From the NCBI RefSeq assembly GCF_029382225.1, contig NZ_JARLTC010000028.1, positions 62,001 through 126,000 of the forward strand: 64,000 nt of DNA, in the 5' to 3' direction. Shown here piece by piece: positions 24,578-31,395 of the stretch; position 1 is the first letter of the stretch; every line of letters begins with the position of its first letter. The DNA comes from Spongiactinospora sp. TRM90649 (lineage in GTDB: Bacteria; Actinomycetota; Actinomycetes; Streptosporangiales; Streptosporangiaceae). Below the pieces are notes generated by a model. That model saw nothing but the letters and a program-made list of their open reading frames with translations. It ran no database searches and had not been told where the DNA came from. The translations under genes and the position numbers were made by a program.

Positions 24578-25501
24578 ATGCCTTTGGGCAACAACACGCT
24601 GCTCACCCCCGATCTGATCGCCAAGCAGGCGCTCGCCACCCTGTACGAGACCTGCGTGATGGCGCAGCTCGTGCACCGCGACCTGGACACCGAGTTCGCC
24701 GGTAAGCAGGGCGACACCGTGACGGTGAGGAAGCCCGCGGTCTTCGTCGCCGACGAGTACGACCGCAGCCAGGGCATCAACGTGCAGAACGCCGTTGAGG
24801 GCGCGATCCCCGTCACGCTGAACCACCTGGCCGACGTCTCCTTCACGGTGACCAGCGAAGAGATGACGCTGGAGGTCGAAGACTTCGGTGTCCAGTTCCT
24901 CAACCCGGCGATGGAGGCGATCAGCCAGAAGATCGACCGGGACCTTCTGGAACTGCGCAACGACATCGTGCAGGAGGTCGGCGTCGTCGGTGGCGCCAAC
25001 ATCCACGCCTGGGACGTGCCGCAGGTCGCGATCGACGCCGACCGGGTGCTCAACGAGCGCAACGTGCCCCCGTCGCAGCGGTCCCTGGTGACCGGCCCGC
25101 AGACCAAGGCGCACTGGCTGTCGGACCCGCTGTTCCACCAGGTGGACACCTCCGGCACCACGGACGGCCTGCGCGAGGCGTCGCTGGGCAGGCGGATCTT
25201 CGGATTCGACGCGTTCGGCACCCAGAACATCAAGGTGCCCGCGCAGACCAGCGGAAACAGCACCACCGAGGTGGGCGTCGCGTTCCACAGGACCGCCCTG
25301 TGCCTGGTCATGCGTCCGCTGGTGCTCCCGCAGGGCGCGGCCCGCGCCACCGTGGCCAACTACAAGGGCTTCTCTTTGCGCGTGGTCATGGATTACGACA
25401 TCGACCTCAAGCAGGACATCATCTCGATCGACTGCCTCTACGGCACCAAGACCTTGGACCCCCACCGGGCGGTACTGGTCAAGGGCCCCGATGTGACGTA
25501 A
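24578..25501 (+). CDS. major capsid protein (P22 coat-like)
   Basis: A 307-residue protein. It contains LLTPDLIAKQALATLYETCVMAQLVHRDLD and GDTVTVRKPAVFVADEY, the N-terminal and E-loop-like pattern of P22-type coat proteins; LNHLADVSFTVTSEEMTLEVEDFG; and a C-terminal beta region (KGFSLRVVMDYDIDLKQDIISIDCLYG). It forms the icosahedral shell with the HK97 fold. A GAGG site precedes the ATG. The stop TAA is embedded in a dispersed 18-bp dyad. Confidence 0.9.
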   Translation: MPLGNNTLLTPDLIAKQALATLYETCVMAQLVHRDLDTEFAGKQGDTVTVRKPAVFVADEYDRSQGINVQNAVEGAIPVTLNHLADVSFTVTSEEMTLEVEDFGVQFLNPAMEAISQKIDRDLLELRNDIVQEVGVVGGANIHAWDVPQVAIDADRVLNERNVPPSQRSLVTGPQTKAHWLSDPLFHQVDTSGTTDGLREASLGRRIFGFDAFGTQNIKVPAQTSGNSTTEVGVAFHRTALCLVMRPLVLPQGAARATVANYKGFSLRVVMDYDIDLKQDIISIDCLYGTKTLDPHRAVLVKGPDVT

Positions 25502-25515
25502 GCACTGTCGCTTTC
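25498..25515 (+). promoter_or_regulatory. dispersed 18-bp dyad, copy 3
   Basis: GTAAGC-ACTGTC-GCTTTC, preceded by TGAC, overlaps the coat-gene stop and precedes the decoration gene at 25587. Confidence 0.55.
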
Positions 25516-25586
25516 GTCAAGGTCCTTCGGGCCGTGGACGTCTGTTCGCGGCCCTTTCACATGCCTCTAGAAGGGGACTGCTTCAC

Positions 25587-25940
25587 ATGGCCTACAAGCC
25601 TCGCGTCACCGAGAAGACCATCACGCTCAAGGGCGCGGCCATCGCGTCAAGTGTGCACGTGCTGTGGCGGGCCAGCGTGCCCTGCCGGGTCACCGCCGTG
25701 CGCGCCTACCGGCTCGGCGGCAGCGGCGCGGTGATCAACGCCGCGAAGAACGGCACCGACCTGTGCTCGGCCGACCTGTCGGTCAGCTCCGCCGCCACCT
25801 GGATGTCGGGCACCCTCGCCGCTCCGGCGGCGCTGCGCCTGGCCGAAGGCGACACGCTCACGGCCGAGGTGGTCAGCGCCGCCGGTAGCCCGACCGACCT
25901 TGCCATCCAGATCGACATCCGCAAGGACGCAAGCTACTGA
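25587..25940 (+). CDS. capsid decoration / head-fibre-like protein
   Basis: A 117-residue beta-rich protein (ITLKGAAIASSVHVLWRASVPCRVTAVRAYRLGG; GDTLTAEVVSAAGSPTDLAIQIDIR), immediately after the coat gene, preceded by AAGGGG. It resembles small head-fibre or decoration beta-sandwich proteins that sit on the capsid surface. The gene family is not certain. Confidence 0.65.
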   Translation: MAYKPRVTEKTITLKGAAIASSVHVLWRASVPCRVTAVRAYRLGGSGAVINAAKNGTDLCSADLSVSSAATWMSGTLAAPAALRLAEGDTLTAEVVSAAGSPTDLAIQIDIRKDASY

Positions 25941-26251
25941 TGAACGCCACCAAGTGGGTGTACCGCAACGGCCGCACCGGCCAGACGATCGAACTCGACG
26001 AGCGGTCGGTGCGGTTCGATCATCTGGACAACTGGCTGCTGATCGCCTCGCCGCCGCAGCCCGAGGGTGCACCGCCCGTCCAGGTCGCGACCAAGCCGCT
26101 CCGCCCGGCCGACAACGCCTCCAAGCCGCAGTGGGTGACGTACGCGATCGCGCGTGGCATCGCCGAGGCCGACGCGCTCAGCCTCAGCAAGCCCGCGCTG
26201 ATCGAGGAGTGCAACAACATCGACGCGGAGGACGGCGATGGCGCGCACTGA
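25940..26251 (+). CDS. small head protein, hypothetical
   Basis: A 103-residue protein whose ATG overlaps the previous stop. The N-terminus is beta-type (KWVYRNGRTGQTIELDERSVRFDHLDNWLLIA). The C-terminus has a SAP/HeH-like helix-extended-helix segment (KPQWVTYAIARGIAEADALSLSKPALIEEC), often found in head-tail region proteins. It overlaps the next gene by 14 bp. Confidence 0.65.
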   Translation: MNATKWVYRNGRTGQTIELDERSVRFDHLDNWLLIASPPQPEGAPPVQVATKPLRPADNASKPQWVTYAIARGIAEADALSLSKPALIEECNNIDAEDGDGAH

Positions 26252-26582
26252 GCTGACCATCACGCCCGTGCCGCGCGCCGGGCTGTCGCTGGCCGCCGCG
26301 CTGCCGAACGCGGCGAACGCGGACGGCCACATGTTCACCTGGTCCGACAAGCGGCAAATCCGGATCAAGAACACCAATGCCTCTTCGCGGACCATCACCT
26401 TCCAGATCCCAGGTGAGGTGGACGGCCAGCCGCTGCCCGACCGCGCCTACGTGATCCCGGCCAGCACGGGAGATGTGCTCATCCCCCCGCTGCCCGCCGT
26501 CTACCGGCGTAGTGACGGCATGGTGTGGCTGGACTACACCGCCACGGCGGACGTCACGGTCGCCGTGTACGAGCTGCCGTAG
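26238..26582 (+). CDS. small head/decoration protein, hypothetical
   Basis: A 114-residue beta-rich protein (TELTITPVPRAGLSLAAALP; IRIKNTNASSRTITFQIPGEV; WLDYTATADVTVAVYELP) that looks like a single Ig-like or jelly-roll domain. It overlaps the preceding gene and is 9 bp from the connector gene. It is likely a capsid-surface protein. Confidence 0.65.
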   Translation: MARTELTITPVPRAGLSLAAALPNAANADGHMFTWSDKRQIRIKNTNASSRTITFQIPGEVDGQPLPDRAYVIPASTGDVLIPPLPAVYRRSDGMVWLDYTATADVTVAVYELP

Positions 26583-26591
26583 GAGGTCGTC

Positions 26592-26984
26592 GTGGTACTG
26601 GTCTACGCGACCGCGTCCGACTACACCGCCTACACCGGGCAGAGCGCCCCCTCCGGCGTCGACCAGGAACTGGCCCGCGCCAGTGAGCGGATCGACGAAC
26701 TGCTGCTGGGCGCGGTGTACCCGACCGATGAGGACGGGCGGCCGGTCGAAGACGACGTGCGGGAAGCCCTGATGCGCGCCACCTGCGCGCAGGCCGCCTG
26801 GCAGGTCACGGTGGGCGACCCCTATGGCGTGGCCAGTGCGTTCAAGTCCGTGTCGATCGGCTCGGTCAAGCTGGACCGGGAAGCCTCCACGAGCACGGGC
26901 GCTCAGCGCTACGCACAGGACGCGCTGTCGATCCTGCGCACCGCCGGCCTGTTGCCCGGCTCCATCATCGATGCCTCGGCCTAG
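26592..26984 (+). CDS. head-tail connector (adaptor, gp6/gp15-like)
   Basis: A 130-residue protein with the adaptor pattern: VYATASDYTAYTG, then DQELARASERIDELL and DDVREALMRATCAQAAWQ, and a C-terminal KLDREASTSTGAQRYAQDALSILRTAGLL helix. Such proteins dock beneath the portal. GTG 26592 follows AGGAGG. Its position as first connector gene after the coat genes is standard. Confidence 0.82.
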   Translation: MVLVYATASDYTAYTGQSAPSGVDQELARASERIDELLLGAVYPTDEDGRPVEDDVREALMRATCAQAAWQVTVGDPYGVASAFKSVSIGSVKLDREASTSTGAQRYAQDALSILRTAGLLPGSIIDASA

Positions 26985-27025
26985 CACTGACCGGCCACCG
27001 GACGACATCGAGCGGAGGTGGTCCG

Positions 27026-27340
27026 GTGACGGTGCTCCCTGCCTGGCTGCTGCGCCACCGGGTGATCATCGAGCCCTATCTGGGGGACGGCGCCTATGGC
27101 CCGGTGTTCGGCCCCGCCGCCGTGCACCCTTGCCTCGCCGATGACGAGCGAAAGATGGTGCGCGACGCCGAAGGGTCCGAGGTCGTCTCCGAGCTGACCT
27201 TGTATCTGATGCCGGGCGTGGTGTGCCCGGCGGGATCGCGCGTCACCGTGAACGGCCGCAGCACCACGGTGATCGGCTCCTACGTGCGCGACGGTGGCGG
27301 CCTGCCGACACCGGATCATGTCGAGGCGGTGTGCCAGTGA
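27026..27340 (+). CDS. head closure / stopper protein
   Basis: A 104-residue beta-barrel-like protein (LLRHRVIIEPYLGDGAYGPVFGP; ELTLYLMPGVVCPAGSRVTVNG; TTVIGSYVRDGGGL), the pattern of SPP1 gp16/HK97 gp7-type closure proteins. GGAGG precedes GTG 27026. The stop overlaps the next ATG. Confidence 0.78.
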   Translation: MTVLPAWLLRHRVIIEPYLGDGAYGPVFGPAAVHPCLADDERKMVRDAEGSEVVSELTLYLMPGVVCPAGSRVTVNGRSTTVIGSYVRDGGGLPTPDHVEAVCQ

Positions 27341-27696
27341 TGGCCAAGTCCGGGTTCGACGCGAAGCTCTCGCCCGCCGCGCTGGAGGCGAAGTCGAAGC
27401 GGGCAGCCGTACACGGGCTCACCAAGGCGGTAGAGCATCTGCGCACCGTCTCACAGGGCCGGGTGCCCGTGGACAACTACGACCTGCACGACACGGCATG
27501 GGCGGGCGTGGACGAATCGGCACTGCAAGGCGTGGTGAGCTACTCGACGCCGTACGCCGTGTACCAGCACGAAGTCGAGGAACTCGACCACGACCCCGGC
27601 CGCACTTGGAAGTACCTGGAAAACCCGGCTCATGAGGAAGCCGAGGTCATGCGCGCCCTGGTGGCCGCCGAGCTGCGCCGGGCGTTCCGCAAGTGA
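27340..27696 (+). CDS. tail completion / minor capsid protein (HK97 gp10-like)
   Basis: A 118-residue protein. It has a helical N-terminus (KSKRAAVHGLTKAVEHLRTVSQGRVPVDNYDLHDTAWAGV) followed by SYSTPYAVYQHEVEELDHDPGRTWKYLENP, the conserved YA..qHe....h..G..KYLE pattern of gp10/Minor_capsid_2 proteins. The ATG overlaps the stopper stop. Confidence 0.82.
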   Translation: MAKSGFDAKLSPAALEAKSKRAAVHGLTKAVEHLRTVSQGRVPVDNYDLHDTAWAGVDESALQGVVSYSTPYAVYQHEVEELDHDPGRTWKYLENPAHEEAEVMRALVAAELRRAFRK

Positions 27697-27709
27697 TCGG
27701 GGGTGCGTG

Positions 27710-28153
27710 GTGGCGTTCTCCCGTGACCTGCTGACCGGCCTGGCCGAGTTCCTGGCCGCCCACGATGTGGCCGACTGGAACGAGGACGGCTACTACGCCT
27801 CCGGCCAGGTGGCGCTGACCATCGGCGGGCTGCCCCCGTCCCCGGACCGGGCGATCAGCCTCGCGGTGTACGGCGCCGGCCGCGAGGGTGACCATGCCAC
27901 GCAGGCCGACAGCGTCATGCAGGTCCAGGCCCGCATCCGCGGTGGCACCGACCCGCGTCTCACCGACGATCTCGCCGACGCCGTCTTCGACCGGCTGCAC
28001 GGGCTGTCCGAGGTCGAGCTGCCGACCGGAATCTGGCTGTACCAGGCGCAGCGCCGCATCGTCGCGCCACTCGACCGTGACTCCTCCGGGCGCTGGGGGA
28101 GGGCCGACAGCTACGAGCTGTCGGTGCTGCGGCCCAGCTCGCATCGGCGCTGA
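27710..28153 (+). CDS. tail terminator
   Basis: A 147-residue protein from GTG 27710 after a CGGGGG site. LLTGLAEFLAAHDVADW is followed by ISLAVYGAGREGDHATQADSVMQVQARIRGG, DDLADAVFDRLHGL and RIVAPLDRDSSGRWGRADSYEL, the Minor_capsid_3/tail-terminator pattern. It caps the tail tube at the head-proximal end. The position between gp10-like and tube protein agrees. Confidence 0.82.
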   Translation: MAFSRDLLTGLAEFLAAHDVADWNEDGYYASGQVALTIGGLPPSPDRAISLAVYGAGREGDHATQADSVMQVQARIRGGTDPRLTDDLADAVFDRLHGLSEVELPTGIWLYQAQRRIVAPLDRDSSGRWGRADSYELSVLRPSSHRR

Positions 28154-28176
28154 ATCCCGCCTGACCTTCATCTGCC

Positions 28177-28194
28177 GTAAGCGCAATGGCTTGC
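28177..28194 (+). promoter_or_regulatory. dispersed 18-bp dyad, copy 4
   Basis: GTAAGC-GCAATG-GCTTGC in the 70-bp gap 30 bp upstream of the tail tube gene. The flanks GCC and GGC extend the dyad. Confidence 0.65.
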
Positions 28195-28223
28195 GGCGCT
28201 TCTCTGTCGCAAGGAGGCACCAC

Positions 28224-28694
28224 ATGGCGCTGCGAAGCCTGCTCGCCAAGGACTGGGTTCTGGAGGTCAACACCGGTACGGAGGGCGCTCCGGTGTGGAC
28301 GCCCGTCCGGGGACTGACGTCGATGGAGTTCGCCCTCGACAACGAGACCGAGGACGACGCCGACTTCGAGAGCGACGGCTGGGCCAGCGAGGTCATCACC
28401 CAGCGGAGCTGGACCCTGGAATGCGAGGGCCGCCGCAAGCGTGACACCTCTTCGGCCGGCTTCGTTCCCGACGCGGGACAGGAGTATTTGCGCCAGGCCG
28501 GTCTGGTCGTCGGGCTGGGCGCGTCGGTGCACGTCAGGTGGTACCGGCGCGATGGTGCTCCCGACGCGTTCGAGGGCATCGCAGGCGTGCAGTACAGCGG
28601 CGGCGGAGGCGAGACGACCGACCTGGAGCCGTTCGAGGTCGAGCTGCTGGGTCAGGGCAAGCCCGAGCCGATCGACAACCCGGCGGCGCCCTGA
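28224..28694 (+). CDS. major tail (tube) protein
   Basis: A 156-residue protein with LAKDWVLEVNTG...WTPVRGLTSMEFALDNETEDDADFESDGW, an EVITQRSWTLECEGRRKRD strand region and ERRDGAPDAFEG-like loops, as in siphovirus tube proteins with the Ig-like tube fold. A strong AGGAGG precedes the ATG. It is followed by the G/GT chaperone pair and two tape-measure genes. Confidence 0.85.
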   Translation: MALRSLLAKDWVLEVNTGTEGAPVWTPVRGLTSMEFALDNETEDDADFESDGWASEVITQRSWTLECEGRRKRDTSSAGFVPDAGQEYLRQAGLVVGLGASVHVRWYRRDGAPDAFEGIAGVQYSGGGGETTDLEPFEVELLGQGKPEPIDNPAAP

Positions 28695-29083
28695 TGGCCA
28701 CGTTCGCCGATCTCGATGACTTCTTCGACGACGGTCTGGAGCTGCCGGTCGCGGGCAAGACCTACCGCGTCCCCCCGCCGTCCGCCGAGACGGGCCTGTA
28801 CTGCCAGCGGCTCGCCGAGGCGGGCCAGGCGGCGGCGAAGGGCGACCAGGCACCGGACGCCGACCTGGACGACGCCCGCGAACTCGACCTGTACCGCCGC
28901 GTGCTCGGGCCGGTCTACGACGAGCTGATCGCTGACGGCGTCTCCTGGACCCGCATCAAGCACGTCGGGATCACCGCGTTCATGTGGGTGATCGGCAACG
29001 AGCAGGCGGCGCAGGCGTACTGGGAGCGCGGCCCGGAAGGCGTGGCCCCGGCAGCGACGCGGGCGGCCCGCTCGACGACCTGA
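28694..29083 (+). CDS. tail assembly chaperone G
   Basis: A 129-residue protein: MATFADLDDFFDDGLELPVAGKTYRVPPPSAE..., then helical (LDLYRRVLGPVYDELIADGVSWTRIKHVGITAFMWVI). ATG 28694 overlaps the tube stop. The tail (ERGPEGVAPAATRAARSTT) reads through the frameshift zone and ends at TGA 29081. It is the zero-frame product of a G/GT pair. Confidence 0.82.
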   Translation: MATFADLDDFFDDGLELPVAGKTYRVPPPSAETGLYCQRLAEAGQAAAKGDQAPDADLDDARELDLYRRVLGPVYDELIADGVSWTRIKHVGITAFMWVIGNEQAAQAYWERGPEGVAPAATRAARSTT

Positions 29084-29361
29084 CGGGGCTTCGCGACTGG
29101 TACGACGCCGACGACGTCCCGCGCGCGGGCGGCTCGTCGGTGACCTGGGCGGCGCTGCTGGAGCGCTGGGCGCTGGTCGAGGCCGATCTGCATGCCGAAT
29201 TCGGCATCGACCTCGACGAGCCCGGCCTGCTGACCTCCCGCACCTGGCGCTGGCTGCGCACCCGCATCCTCGGCCTGCTGAGCGCCGACACCCGCGTCTG
29301 CCGCGCTCTGGCCCCCGACGCCGAACGCCAGCGACCGTCCCGACCCCGGTTGCGGAGGTGA
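28694..29361 (+). CDS. tail assembly chaperone G-T fusion by -1 frameshift
   Basis: The -1 frame is open from inside gene G to 29361 with good coding character (LDDLTGLRDWYDADDVPRAGGSSVTWAALLERWALVEADLHAEFGIDL, then RTWRWLRTRILGLLS) and no ribosome-binding site of its own. That is the classic arrangement of a G/GT frameshift. The best slip site I can see is C-CCG-GAA at 29032-29038, which permits CCG to re-pair as CCC but gives imperfect A-site pairing. C-CCG-GCA at 29047-29053 is a second candidate. GT chaperones load the tape measure. Confidence 0.72.
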
Positions 29362-29367
29362 GCGGCG

Positions 29368-31350
29368 ATGGCGCTGAACGTCGGCGAGTTGTACGCCACG
29401 TTCTCCCTCCGTGACCAGGCGAGCGGGCCACTCGGCAAGCTCGTCGCCGGAATCCAGGTACGGGCCACCGGAGTGCAGGTGGCGCTGGTCGGTGCCGGAA
29501 TGGCCGCCGGTCGCATGTCGTCGGCCATCGCCGGTGGGGCCGCATCCGCAGCGACCTCCCTGGCCTCAGCGGGCACCAAGAGCGCCGGACTCCTATCGGG
29601 CATCGGCGTGGCCGGTGTCGCGGTCGGTGGCGTTCTGGCCGGCGTCTTCGCCGGGATCACGGCGGGCATCGCGAAGATCGGCATCCAGGCCGCGATGTCC
29701 GCACCGCAGGTCAAGGCCGCGTTCGCTGGGCTGAAGTCGAGCGTCCAGGCTGACCTGGCCGACGCGGCGAGCGTGTTTCAGGGGCCGCTCATCGCGGCGG
29801 CGGGTCAGCTCAAGACGATTTTCTCTGCGCAGGTCGCGCCCGCCTTGCAGGGGATGTTCACCCAGCTCGCTCCGCTGATCGGCCAGTTCACCGGCGGGCT
29901 CGGGCAGATGCTCACCCCGCTGCTGCCCGCCATCCAGGGCATCGTCGGCGCGGTCGCCCCCATGCTCGGCCAACTCGCCGGTTCCTTGGGCACGTTCGGC
30001 GGGCAGATCGCGACGTTCCTCGCCCCGATCTCGGCCGCGTTGGCGGCCAACAGCGGGCTACTGGCCACGCTGGTGACCGGCATCGGCGGGGTTCTGGCCG
30101 CTCTCGGACCGCTGCTCGCCGCGTTCGTGCAGCTCGCCGGGCAGGTCGTCGGGCCGCTCACCACAGGACTGACTCTCGTGGGCCAGACCCTGTCCGCGCA
30201 GCTCGGACCGGTGCTCGTGCAGCTCGGACCACTGATCGGCCAGCTCATCGGCCAGTTCGCGCAGATCATCGTGGCGATCATCCCGCTGGTACCGCCGATC
30301 CTTCAGCTCGTCGCCACCCTGGCTGGCGCGCTGATGCCCGTGCTGACGCAGATCGTCCAGGCGCTGGCCGCAGCGCTCCAGCCGATCCTGGTCGCGCTCC
30401 AGCCTGTGCTTGGCGCGCTGGCGCAGGTGTTCGGCCAGGTCATCACGGCCCTGCTGCCGATCCTCCCGCCGATCTCCCAGTTGATCACTAGCCTGCTTCC
30501 CGTCGTGGTGACGCTGGTCAAAGCGCTCACACCGATTTTGACCATGCTGGCCGGGGTCTTCTCCAAGGTCGTCGGCGCGCTCACCCCGTTCATCGCACCC
30601 CTGGTGCAGATCGTCACCGCCCTGCTGCCGCCGTTGCTGTCCTTGGTCCAAGCCGTTGTGAAGCTGTTCCAGGGCGATTTCCGAGGCGCTTTGAAGGTCG
30701 TGCAGGACGCCTTCGGCAACGCTGGCAAGGTCGTCAAGGAAGCCTTCATGAAGATCATCGAGGCGGGGACGAACCTGCTGTCCGGCCTGTGGGAGGGCAT
30801 CAAGGGCAAGGTCACGTGGTTTCTCGGCAAGATCGGCGAGTTCTTCGGCAACCTGCTGCCCGACTGGGTCAAGGACATGCTCGGCATCAAGTCGCCCTCC
30901 ACCGTCTTCGCCGCGATCGGCGAACAGACCATGGCGGGCTTTGGTGCCGGGATGCTCGCCCAGGAGCGGGCGGTCCTAGCCACTGCGGGCCGGATCGGTG
31001 ACGCCGTGACCGCCGCCTTCCGCTCGGGCATCGACCGGGACCTGGTCGACCGCTACCTCGACCGCCAGAAGGACGCCACCCTGCGCAAGCTCGCCCTGCG
31101 GCAGATGAAGTTCCTCGGCCCGCTCCTCGGCGCGGCGAGCAAGCTGCGCGCCAAGCCGGTCGTGCTCGACAACGCGGTGGCGGGGATCGCCTACGCCCAC
31201 CGCGCCCTGCCGGTCGCGCCGAGCGCGAGCGCGCAACCGGGCGGCCGTGGACCGATCACGGTCAACGTCACCAACAACTATCCGCGCGCCGAAGCGACCA
31301 GCGCGACGGTGAACCGCAGCTTGCAGTACGCCGCCGCGCTCGGCCTGTAA
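29368..31350 (+). CDS. tape measure protein 1
   Basis: A 660-residue protein starting MALNVGELYATFSLRDQ. A Gly/Ala-rich N-terminal region with membrane-like segments is followed by about 350 residues of Leu/Ala/Pro-rich helical repeats (residues about 150-430: LAPISAALAANSGLLATLV, VQLGPLIGQLIGQFAQI and similar). The C-terminal domain is LLSGLWEGIKGKVTWFLGKIGEFFGNLLPDWVKDMLGIKSPSTVFAAIGEQTMAGFGAGM, a widespread TMP signature. It sets tail length. It is clearly paralogous to the next gene over its N-terminal 16 residues and its C-terminal 200. Confidence 0.85.
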   Translation: MALNVGELYATFSLRDQASGPLGKLVAGIQVRATGVQVALVGAGMAAGRMSSAIAGGAASAATSLASAGTKSAGLLSGIGVAGVAVGGVLAGVFAGITAGIAKIGIQAAMSAPQVKAAFAGLKSSVQADLADAASVFQGPLIAAAGQLKTIFSAQVAPALQGMFTQLAPLIGQFTGGLGQMLTPLLPAIQGIVGAVAPMLGQLAGSLGTFGGQIATFLAPISAALAANSGLLATLVTGIGGVLAALGPLLAAFVQLAGQVVGPLTTGLTLVGQTLSAQLGPVLVQLGPLIGQLIGQFAQIIVAIIPLVPPILQLVATLAGALMPVLTQIVQALAAALQPILVALQPVLGALAQVFGQVITALLPILPPISQLITSLLPVVVTLVKALTPILTMLAGVFSKVVGALTPFIAPLVQIVTALLPPLLSLVQAVVKLFQGDFRGALKVVQDAFGNAGKVVKEAFMKIIEAGTNLLSGLWEGIKGKVTWFLGKIGEFFGNLLPDWVKDMLGIKSPSTVFAAIGEQTMAGFGAGMLAQERAVLATAGRIGDAVTAAFRSGIDRDLVDRYLDRQKDATLRKLALRQMKFLGPLLGAASKLRAKPVVLDNAVAGIAYAHRALPVAPSASAQPGGRGPITVNVTNNYPRAEATSATVNRSLQYAAALGL

Positions 31351-31364
31351 GCCATCCGACCTGC
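31347..31364 (+). promoter_or_regulatory. dispersed 18-bp dyad, weak copy 5
   Basis: GTAAGC-CATCCG-ACCTGC overlaps the stop of the first tape-measure gene. The left arm is perfect and the right arm resembles copy 2 (GCCTGC). Confidence 0.4.
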
Positions 31365-31395
31365 GCCGCTGCCGCACGACCCACGGAGGTGTGCG

